From an uncultured Oscillospiraceae bacterium (GTDB lineage: Bacteria > Bacillota > Clostridia > Oscillospirales > Acutalibacteraceae): a stretch of 13,372 nucleotides of DNA. Made by a program: the position numbers and the translations under genes. Positions 7,512 to 13,372 of this stretch are shown piece after piece. The DNA lies in the NCBI GenBank assembly GCA_905203795.1, contig CAJKXG010000008.1, positions 1 through 13,372 of the forward strand. The letters run 5' to 3'. The notes under the pieces were generated by a model that saw only the letters and a program-made list of their open reading frames with translations, searched no databases and was not told where the DNA came from. The first letter of the stretch is position 1. Every line of letters begins with the position of its first letter.

Positions 7512-7519
7512 CAATAGCT

Positions 7520-9031
7520 TTATTCCGCAATCAGCGATTGACCGTCCATCTCTGCCGGTTGTTCCAGACCGAGCATTTCCAGCATGGTCGGGGCGATATC
7601 CGCCAAACGACCGCCATCCTTCAGCTTTTTCGCCTTGCCGACGACACAGAACGGCACGGGGAAGGTGGTGTGCGCCGTAAAGGGGCTGCCATCCGCTTCC
7701 TTCATCTTGTCCGCGTTGCCGTGGTCGGCGGTGATGATCGCGCTGCCGCCCATTTGCAGTGTCGCGTCCACCACTCTGCCCACGCAGGTGTCCACCGCTT
7801 CGACGGCGGCCACCGCCGCGTCGAACACGCCGGTGTGACCCACCATGTCGCAGTTGGCGTAGTTCAGGATGATCACATCATATTTGCCGCTGAGAATGCG
7901 TTTGACCGCTTCCTCGCACACGGGATACGCGCTCATCTCCGGCTGTAAATCGAACGTCGGCACATCCGGCGACTGGATCAACACGCGATCCTCGCCCTCG
8001 AAGGTGCGCTCTTCGCCGCCGTTGAAGAAGAAGGTCACGTGCGCGTATTTCTGCGTTTCCGCGATGCGAAGCTGTGTCATGCCGTGCTTGCTCAGGCACT
8101 CGCCCATCGTCATGGTCAGCTCCTGCGGCGGGAACGCCACCGTCACATTCGGCATGGTCGCATCATACTGCGTCATGCACACGTAATGCAGCGGGAAAAA
8201 GCCGTTTTTGCGCTCGAAGCCATCGAAATCGGGATCCACAAACGTGCGGGTAATCTGCCGCGCGCGGTCGGGACGGAAGTTGAAGAACACCACGCTGTCC
8301 CCCGCCTGAATCGTGCCGTTCGCGTCGATCACGGTGGGCAGCACAAATTCGTCGGTCACGTTGTTCGCATACGAATCGCGCATCGCGGCGACCGGATCGG
8401 TCGCCTGCACGCCCTCGCCGTACACCATCGCCGCATACGCCTTTTCCACGCGATCCCATGCGAAATCGCGATCCATCGCGTAGTAGCGTCCCATCACGGT
8501 CGCGATCTTCCCCACGCCGATCTCGTTCAGCTTGTCGCAGCACGCCTGCATATAGTCCACGCCGGAGGTCGGCGGCACATCGCGACCGTCCATCAGCGCA
8601 TGGATATACACCTTGTCCACACCGTTGCGCTTCGCCATCTCGACCAGCCCGTACAAGTGGTCGATGTGGCTGTGCACACCGCCGTCGGACAGCAGCCCGA
8701 TCAGGTGCAGCGCATGACCTTTGGCGTTGTCCATCGCGCCGAGCAGCGCCTTATTCTCAAAGAAATCGCCGTCGGTGATGGATTTGGAGATCTTCACCAG
8801 CATTTGGTACACCACGCGGCCCGCGCCGATGTTGGTGTGACCCACCTCGCTGTTGCCCATCTGCCCGTCCGGCAGACCGACATCCAGCCCCGACGCACCG
8901 ATGGTGGTGGTCGGATATTTCGTGAACAGCTCGGTCAGACGCGGGGTCTTTGCCGCCTTGATGGCGTTGCCGTAGTCCGCGGGATTCTCGCCGAAACCGT
9001 CCATGATAATCAAAGTCAGCGGTTTTTTCAT
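7520..9031 (-). CDS. gpmI: 2,3-bisphosphoglycerate-independent phosphoglycerate mutase
   Basis: This enzyme interconverts 3- and 2-phosphoglycerate in glycolysis and gluconeogenesis using two Mn ions and a phosphoserine intermediate. At 503 residues it is the usual length for the family. All key residues are visible: Asp11 in IIMDGFGE, nucleophile Ser61 in GQMGNSEVGHTNIGAGR, phosphoglycerate-domain residues HSH at 120-122 and DGRD at 148-151, RPDRAR at 253-258, Asp395 and His399 in NCDMVGHTG, Asp436 and His437 in TADHGN, and His454 in FTAHTT. It is the third gene of the pgk-tpiA-gpmI operon, 18 bases after tpiA, with a purine-rich AAGG ribosome site in that gap. An intrinsic terminator follows at once. 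Eno is not next to it, although it often is in related operons. Confidence 0.98.
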   Translation of the reverse strand: MKKPLTLIIMDGFGENPADYGNAIKAAKTPRLTELFTKYPTTTIGASGLDVGLPDGQMGNSEVGHTNIGAGRVVYQMLVKISKSITDGDFFENKALLGAMDNAKGHALHLIGLLSDGGVHSHIDHLYGLVEMAKRNGVDKVYIHALMDGRDVPPTSGVDYMQACCDKLNEIGVGKIATVMGRYYAMDRDFAWDRVEKAYAAMVYGEGVQATDPVAAMRDSYANNVTDEFVLPTVIDANGTIQAGDSVVFFNFRPDRARQITRTFVDPDFDGFERKNGFFPLHYVCMTQYDATMPNVTVAFPPQELTMTMGECLSKHGMTQLRIAETQKYAHVTFFFNGGEERTFEGEDRVLIQSPDVPTFDLQPEMSAYPVCEEAVKRILSGKYDVIILNYANCDMVGHTGVFDAAVAAVEAVDTCVGRVVDATLQMGGSAIITADHGNADKMKEADGSPFTAHTTFPVPFCVVGKAKKLKDGGRLADIAPTMLEMLGLEQPAEMDGQSLIAE

Positions 9032-9049
9032 GCCGTTATCCGCCTTTCC

Positions 9050-9802
9050 TTATTTCGCCGCGTGTACGATGGTGGAGAAGTCGGGCGCTTTCAGCGAGGC
9101 GCCGCCAATCAGACCGCCGTCCACATCCGACTGTGCCAGCAGCTCCGCCGCGTTGCCGGCGTTCATCGAACCGCCGTACTGGATCACCATATCGTCCGCA
9201 ACCGTCCAATCGTACAGCCCCGCGACGGTGTTGCGGATCAATGCGCACACTTCATTCGCCTGCTCGGCAGTGGCGGTGCGACCGGTGCCGATCGCCCAAA
9301 CCGGCTCATACGCGATGATAACGCGGGACAACTCCTCCTTGGACACGCCGCCCAGCGCGATCTTGGTCTGCATCGCGACCACTTCGCCGGTGACGCCCTG
9401 CTCACGCTGCTCGAGATATTCGCCCACGCACAGGATCACGGTCAGACCCGCATCCAGCGCGGCGCGCACGCGCTTTTGCACCGTCACATCGGTATCGCCG
9501 AAATAGGTGCGGCGCTCGCTGTGACCGAGAATCACATAGCCCACGCCCATCGCCTTGAGCATGTCTGCGGACACCTCGCCGGTGAACGCGCCGGATTTCT
9601 CCCAGTGGCAGTTTTGCGCCGCCACGCCGATGTTGCTGCCCTTTGTCGCTTCCAGCGCAGCGGGCAGATCCACAAACGGCACGCCGACCACGACGTCGCA
9701 GGTCGCATCCGCCACCAACGGCTTCAGCGCCGTGATCAGTTCGGTCGCCTCCGCAGGGATTTTGTTCATTTTCCAGTTGCCGGCAATCACATATTTACGC
9801 AT
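9050..9802 (-). CDS. tpiA: Triosephosphate isomerase
   Basis: This TIM-barrel enzyme interconverts dihydroxyacetone phosphate and glyceraldehyde 3-phosphate in the cytoplasm. It is 250 residues, standard for bacteria. Substrate-binding Asn9 and Lys11 lie in AGNWKMN, catalytic His94 in ILGHSERR, catalytic Glu166 in AYEPVWAIGTG (which also holds the mobile loop 6), and the phosphate grip is YGGSMN (209-214) with GGLIGGASL (229-237). The ATG at 9802 is chosen because it places AGNWKMN at the standard position and has AAGGA upstream. The frame remains open for 33 more codons back to the pgk stop codon, an oddity described among the findings. It is the second gene of the glycolytic operon. Confidence 0.98.
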   Translation of the reverse strand: MRKYVIAGNWKMNKIPAEATELITALKPLVADATCDVVVGVPFVDLPAALEATKGSNIGVAAQNCHWEKSGAFTGEVSADMLKAMGVGYVILGHSERRTYFGDTDVTVQKRVRAALDAGLTVILCVGEYLEQREQGVTGEVVAMQTKIALGGVSKEELSRVIIAYEPVWAIGTGRTATAEQANEVCALIRNTVAGLYDWTVADDMVIQYGGSMNAGNAAELLAQSDVDGGLIGGASLKAPDFSTIVHAAK

Positions 9803-9849
9803 GTTGAAATCGTCCTTTCGGTTTTTATGCTGTGCAATAGCTTTCGCAA

Positions 9850-9881
9850 GGGCTGCTGCGACGTTCCCGTCACAGCAGCCC
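9850..9881 (-). other. Strong stem-loop between pgk and tpiA, not a typical terminator
   Basis: Positions 9850-9863 pair with 9868-9881 around a TTCC loop (GGAA on the transcribed strand). There are 13 pairs in 14 positions, with one C-A mismatch, and an extra A-T pair at the base. On the minus strand it starts 20 bases after the pgk stop codon and ends 47 bases before the tpiA start. No T-run follows, so it does not look like an intrinsic terminator. It may stabilise or direct processing of the operon mRNA, or it may act on the pgk stop codon. Confidence 0.75.
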
Positions 9882-9901
9882 TCACAGCCTTGCTTATTCA
9901 C

Positions 9902-11116
9902 TTAGTCTTTATCGCTCATCGCCGCGATACCGGGCAGCTCCTTGCCCTCGAGGAACTCCAGCGACGCGCCGCCGCCGGTGGAAATGTGGCTCATACGATC
10001 GCCGAAGCCGAGCGTATTCACCGCCGCCGCCGAGTCGCCGCCGCCGATGATGGTGGTCGCGTCGGTCTCCGCCAGCGCCTGTGCCACCGCAATGGTGCCT
10101 TTCGCGAGGGTGGGATTCTCGAACACGCCCATCGGGCCGTTCCACACGACCGTCTTGGCATTCTTCACCGCCGCCGCAAACAGCTCTGCCGTCGCCGGAC
10201 CGATATCCAAGCTCATTTCATCCGCCGGAATCGCGTCCGCCGCCATAACTTTCACATCGATGGGCGCATCGATCGGATCGGGGAACGATTTCGCCACGAC
10301 GCAATCGGTCGGCAGCAGAATCTGCACGCCCTTCTCCTCCGCGCGCTTCATCATTTCTTTGCAATACTCAATCTTCTCGGTATCCAGCAGCGAAGTGCCG
10401 ACATTGTAGCCTTTCGCCGCGAGGAAAGTATACGCCATACCGCCGCCGATGATCAGCGTGTCGGCTTTGTTCAGCAGGTTTTCGATAACGTTCAGCTTAT
10501 CCGCCACTTTTGCGCCGCCGAGGATGGTGACAAACGGACGGACGGGATTGTTCACCGCGTCGCCGAGGAATTTGATCTCCTTCGCCATCAGATAGCCGTT
10601 GGCGGATTCCTTCACGAAGGACGCCACGCCGACGGTGGAGCAGTGCGCACGGTGCGCCGCGCCAAACGCGTCATTGACAAACAGATCGCACAGCGACGCG
10701 AGTTCCTTCGAGAACGCCTCGCCGTTTTTGGTTTCTTCCGCGCGATAACGGGTGTTTTGCAGCAGCACCACGTCGCCGTTTTTCATCTCCGCGACAGCCT
10801 TTTTCGCGTTGTCGCCCACCACGTTGTCGTCCGCCGCGAACACGACCGGACGACCCAGCAGTTCGGCGAGACGGGTCGCGACCGGCGCGAGCGAGCACTC
10901 CGGCTTGGGTTCACCCTTCGGCTTGCCGAGGTGCGAGCACAGGATCACCTTCGCATCATGATCCAGCAGATACTGGATGGTCGGCAACGCCGCGACGATG
11001 CGGTTTTCGTCGGTGATCACGCCGTTTTTCAGCGGCACGTTGAAGTCGCAGCGAACCAGCACGCGCTGACCCGCCACTTGCAGATCTTCCACATTTTTCT
11101 TGTTCAGATAGCTCAT
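9902..11116 (-). CDS. pgk: Phosphoglycerate kinase
   Basis: This enzyme transfers phosphate from 1,3-bisphosphoglycerate to ADP, the first ATP-yielding step of glycolysis. The 404 residues show the full two-domain layout: [11 protein letters not shown] at 19-29 and SHLGKPKG at 61-68 in the N-terminal substrate domain, [10 protein letters not shown] at 198-207 at the hinge side, [11 protein letters not shown] at 323-333, and nucleotide-binding GGGDSAA at 358-364 with [12 protein letters not shown] at 376-387. The start at 11116 gives the usual N-terminus ([12 protein letters not shown]) and has AGGAGG 10 bases upstream. A longer frame opening at 11149 lies in the leader. It is the first gene of the pgk-tpiA-gpmI operon, with a near-consensus promoter in the 101-base gap after aspS. 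GapA is not upstream, unlike in many Firmicutes. Confidence 0.98.
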   Translation of the reverse strand: MSYLNKKNVEDLQVAGQRVLVRCDFNVPLKNGVITDENRIVAALPTIQYLLDHDAKVILCSHLGKPKGEPKPECSLAPVATRLAELLGRPVVFAADDNVVGDNAKKAVAEMKNGDVVLLQNTRYRAEETKNGEAFSKELASLCDLFVNDAFGAAHRAHCSTVGVASFVKESANGYLMAKEIKFLGDAVNNPVRPFVTILGGAKVADKLNVIENLLNKADTLIIGGGMAYTFLAAKGYNVGTSLLDTEKIEYCKEMMKRAEEKGVQILLPTDCVVAKSFPDPIDAPIDVKVMAADAIPADEMSLDIGPATAELFAAAVKNAKTVVWNGPMGVFENPTLAKGTIAVAQALAETDATTIIGGGDSAAAVNTLGFGDRMSHISTGGGASLEFLEGKELPGIAAMSDKD

Positions 11117-11166
11117 GTTGAAATATCCTCCTATTGTATTAAAATGCAATTGCTTTCCAACAGGGT

Positions 11167-11195
11167 ATTATACAGTATATATTCCCATTTTTCAA
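11167..11195 (-). promoter_or_regulatory. Near-consensus sigma-70-type promoter of the pgk-tpiA-gpmI operon
   Basis: On the minus strand TTGAAA (11195-11190) is followed after exactly 17 bases by a perfect TATAAT (11172-11167). The predicted start is near 11160, leaving a leader of about 45 bases that contains the AGGAGG site for pgk. A short palindrome, TATAC-A-GTATA at 11169-11179, overlaps the -10 region. It is too short to be called an operator. Confidence 0.82.
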
Positions 11196-11217
11196 GACAA
11201 ACCCGTAGGTTTTCGCA

Positions 11218-13008
11218 TTATTCCGCGTCTTTTTTCGGCACGGCAACGGCGATGCCCAGATCGGTCAACTGCTGCTCGTCCACTTCGGACGGACACTCGG
11301 TCATCGGCTCGGTCATATTCTGCACCTTCGGGAACGCCACCACATCGCGCAGTGTCGGCGCACCCAACATCTGCATCACAAGCCGATCCAGCCCGATGCC
11401 CATACCGCCGTGCGGCGGCGCACCGTAGCGGAACGCGTCGGTCAGGAAGCCGAATTTCCGATGCGCTTCTTCCTCCGACAAGCCCAGTGCGCGGAACATG
11501 TGCTCCTGCAACGCGGGATCGGTGATACGGATAGACCCGCTCGCCAGCTCGATGCCGTTGAGCACCAAGTCATACGCCTTGGCGAATACCTTTTCCGGCG
11601 CGCTGTCGAGATACGGAATGCACTCGTCCAGCGGCGCGGTAAACGGATGATGCATCGCGTCATATTGCTGCGTGTCCTCGTTCCACTCGAAAAACGGGAA
11701 CTCGGTGATCCACAGGAGGTTATACCCGCTGCGCGGAATCGACAGGCGGTTCGCCAGCTCCAGACGCAGCGCGCCGAGCGTGGACAGCACCGTCTTTTTG
11801 CGGTCGGCGACGATCAGCACCACATCGCCCTGTTCCGCACCGGCGGCGGTCAGCAGCGCGGTCATTTCCGCTTCGCTGAGGAATTTGCCGAACGAGGACG
11901 CCACACCGTCCGCTGTCCAGCGCACCCACGCCAGCCCTTTTGCACCGATGCCGCGCACAAACTCGGTCAGCTTGTCCACTTCCTTGCGCGTCAGCGTGGT
12001 CACGGCGTTTTTCGCCGTCACACAGCGCACCGTGCCGCCGTTTTCGATGGCGGAGGTGAACACGCCGAACCCGCAGCCGCGCACCGCGTCGGTGAGATCG
12101 ATCAATTCCATGCCGAAACGCGTGTCCGGCTTATCCGAGCCGTAGCGCTCCATCGCCTCGGTGTAGGTCAGGCGCGGCAGATGTGCCGGCAGCTCCACGT
12201 CCAGCACCTTTTGGAACAGGGTTCTCATAAACCCTTCTCCCACGGCGAGCACGTCCTCCACGTCCACAAACGACATTTCAAGGTCGATCTGGGTGAATTC
12301 CGGCTGGCGGTCGGCACGCAGATCCTCGTCGCGGAAGCACCGCGCGATCTGCATATAGCGGTCGAAGCCCGCCACCATCGACAACTGCTTATACAGTTGC
12401 GGCGACTGCGGCAGGGCGTAAAATTCGCCGGGGTGTACGCGGGAGGGCACGAGGAAATCGCGCGCGCCCTCCGGCGTGGATTTGATGAGCATCGGCGTTT
12501 CGATCTCGATGAAGCCCTGCTCGTCAAAATAATCGCGCGCCACTTTCGCGATGCGGTGACGCAGCAGCAAATTGCGCTGCAAATCGGGACGGCGCAGGTC
12601 GAGATACCGATATTTCAGCCGCGTCAACTCCGATGTGGCGCAGTTTTCCACAATCTCAAACGGCGGCGTCTCCGCTTTGTTCAGCAGACGCAACTCGGCA
12701 ACGGTGATCTCGATATCGCCGGTGGGCAGATCGGTGTTTTTCGCCGAACGCTCCCGCACGACGCCCACCGCTGCGACCACGTATTCGCTGCGCAGCGACG
12801 CGGCTTTTTCAAACACCGCGCGGTCGGTCGTTTCGTCAAACGCCAACTGTACGATGCCGCTGCGGTCGCGCAAATCCACGAAAATCAGTTGTCCGAGGTC
12901 GCGCTGCCGCTGTACCCAGCCAAACAGCGTCACCGTTTTGCCCGCGTCCGCGACCCGCAGATCGCCGCAATAATGGCTGCGTTTCAGCCCGTGAATGGTT
13001 TCTGCCAT
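11218..13008 (-). CDS. aspS: Aspartyl-tRNA synthetase, bacterial type
   Basis: This class II synthetase charges tRNA-Asp with aspartate. The 596 residues match the bacterial form. An N-terminal OB-fold anticodon-binding domain spans about 1-110 (VTLFGWVQRQRDLGQLIFVD). The catalytic core begins near 130 with YRYLDLRR and TPEGARDF. Motif 2 is at 224-241 (CFRDEDLRADRQPEFTQI), the bacterial GAD insertion lies at about 290-420, and motif 3 is at 533-545 (HGGMGIGLDRLVM), followed by a short C-terminal extension. Leu38 in QRDLG occupies the position that is Leu in the tRNA-Asp-specific E. coli enzyme and His in several enzymes that also charge tRNA-Asn. The ATG at 13008 follows the hisS stop by 21 bases, with a modest AAGGA site, so hisS-aspS form an operon, as is common in Firmicutes. 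No strong terminator follows. Confidence 0.98.
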   Translation of the reverse strand: MAETIHGLKRSHYCGDLRVADAGKTVTLFGWVQRQRDLGQLIFVDLRDRSGIVQLAFDETTDRAVFEKAASLRSEYVVAAVGVVRERSAKNTDLPTGDIEITVAELRLLNKAETPPFEIVENCATSELTRLKYRYLDLRRPDLQRNLLLRHRIAKVARDYFDEQGFIEIETPMLIKSTPEGARDFLVPSRVHPGEFYALPQSPQLYKQLSMVAGFDRYMQIARCFRDEDLRADRQPEFTQIDLEMSFVDVEDVLAVGEGFMRTLFQKVLDVELPAHLPRLTYTEAMERYGSDKPDTRFGMELIDLTDAVRGCGFGVFTSAIENGGTVRCVTAKNAVTTLTRKEVDKLTEFVRGIGAKGLAWVRWTADGVASSFGKFLSEAEMTALLTAAGAEQGDVVLIVADRKKTVLSTLGALRLELANRLSIPRSGYNLLWITEFPFFEWNEDTQQYDAMHHPFTAPLDECIPYLDSAPEKVFAKAYDLVLNGIELASGSIRITDPALQEHMFRALGLSEEEAHRKFGFLTDAFRYGAPPHGGMGIGLDRLVMQMLGAPTLRDVVAFPKVQNMTEPMTECPSEVDEQQLTDLGIAVAVPKKDAE

Positions 13009-13029
13009 GCTATTCCAATCCTTACTTTC

Positions 13030-13372
13030 TCAATTGTTTGCCTCGGCGGCGAACTCGCCGAACAGATCCGCCATCTGCGAAAGCTGGCGGTCAAGCGATT
13101 TATTATACAGCGTGGTATACAGGCTGTCGTCGAAGGCGATCTCCTCCGTCTGCCCGCTCTCCATATCCTTGAGCTGCACGCGGCCGGACGCGATCTCGTT
13201 GTCCCCCACCACAATGGTGTAGCGGGCGCCGATCTTGTCGGCATATTTCATCTGCGCTTTCAGCCCGCGCCCGACGGTATCGCATTCCACCGCCATGCCG
13301 CCCTCGCGCAGCCGCGTTGCCATGGCAAAACAGCGTTTCGCCGCCGCGTCGCCCATCGACGCGAGATACAGC
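13030..13372 (-). CDS. hisS: Histidyl-tRNA synthetase, C-terminal part (5' end outside window)
   Basis: The frame is open from the right edge of the window (minus strand), beginning with LYLASMGDAA, and encodes the last 113 residues before a TGA. They match the C-terminal anticodon-binding alpha/beta domain of class IIa synthetases of the HisRS type: LREGGMAVECD, the helix GRGLKAQMKYADKIGA, then ARYTIVVGDNE and VQLKDMESGQ. The catalytic domain, with motifs 1-3, lies outside the window. ProRS and ThrRS have related domains, but the GRGLKAQMKYA helix and the position directly upstream of aspS favour HisRS. Any T-box or other leader regulating the operon would also be outside. Confidence 0.93.
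   Translation of the reverse strand, partial: LYLASMGDAAAKRCFAMATRLREGGMAVECDTVGRGLKAQMKYADKIGARYTIVVGDNEIASGRVQLKDMESGQTEEIAFDDSLYTTLYNKSLDRQLSQMADLFGEFAAEANN

Noticed and set aside
9803..9901. Extended TPI start at the GTG at 9901
   Set aside because: It adds 33 residues before a standard TPI N-terminus and has no ribosome site of its own. It is kept only as part of the readthrough finding.
11117..11149. Extended PGK start at 11149
   Set aside because: It lies in the predicted leader, includes the AGGAGG site of the real start, and adds non-homologous residues.
11169..11179. TATAC-A-GTATA palindrome at the pgk -10 as a repressor operator
   Set aside because: Arms of five A/T-rich bases overlapping a TATAAT box are expected by chance.
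11199..11212. Small hairpin as an aspS terminator
   Set aside because: The stem is only 5 bp and is not followed by a T-run.
8039..11428. A plus-strand open frame of 1129 codons running antisense to the end of aspS, pgk, tpiA and most of gpmI
   Set aside because: It lies opposite four well-supported enzymes, crosses their intergenic gaps, is loaded with His, Arg and Val, and shows no domain or ribosome site. It is a composition artefact of GC-rich codons, long as it is.
1..13372. tRNA, rRNA, CRISPR array, riboswitch, insertion sequence or phage genes
   Set aside because: No cloverleaf, repeat-spacer pattern, transposase, integrase or conserved aptamer was seen. The gaps between genes are too short for most of these.

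Overview
The window reads as chromosome from a moderately high-GC Gram-positive anaerobe of the Clostridia (Oscillospiraceae/Ruminococcaceae-like). The pointers are the adjacent hisS-aspS pair, the pgk-tpiA-gpmI run, AGGAGG-type ribosome binding sites, TTGACA/TATAAT-type promoters, and a secreted CotH-family protein with a type I dockerin. This placement is inferred from gene content and style, not from a marker gene. Coding density is very high: no gene-free stretch exceeds about 160 bases, and no tRNA, rRNA, CRISPR array, insertion sequence or phage gene is visible.

Layout, left to right. (1) Positions 2-1111, plus strand: the C-terminal part of a GH38 alpha-mannosidase, cut by the window edge and closed by a strong hairpin terminator. 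(2) Positions 1218-2168, minus strand: a GtrB/DPM1-like membrane glycosyltransferase converging on the mannosidase. (3) A 161-base divergent intergenic region with one promoter facing each way. (4) Positions 2330-4975, plus strand: a large secreted protein with a CBM9-like domain, a dockerin, a beta-sandwich and a CotH kinase domain, followed by a perfect 13-bp terminator hairpin. (5) Minus strand 7449-5052: an MBOAT O-acyltransferase and an SGNH/GDSL-type membrane-anchored partner, 13 bases apart and visibly less GC-rich than their neighbours. (6) Minus strand 11116-7520: a glycolytic operon pgk-tpiA-gpmI with a near-consensus promoter upstream of pgk and an intrinsic terminator after gpmI. 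(7) Minus strand 13372-11218: the 3' end of hisS, then aspS.

Functionally there are two themes. The right half is core metabolism and translation: three consecutive lower-glycolysis enzymes and two aminoacyl-tRNA synthetases. The left half is glycan and surface work: a glycosidase, a lipid-linked sugar transferase, a secreted carbohydrate-binding CotH protein and an acyltransferase pair that probably O-acetylates an extracellular polymer. Nothing in the window names that polymer.

The most interesting points are these. The pgk stop codon is in frame with tpiA, with 33 open codons and a strong stem-loop between them, a layout that would allow a PGK-TPI fusion by readthrough. The CotH protein has an unusual domain order with an internal dockerin. 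The MBOAT-SGNH pair has an unknown substrate and distinct base composition. No clearly new multi-gene system is evident.
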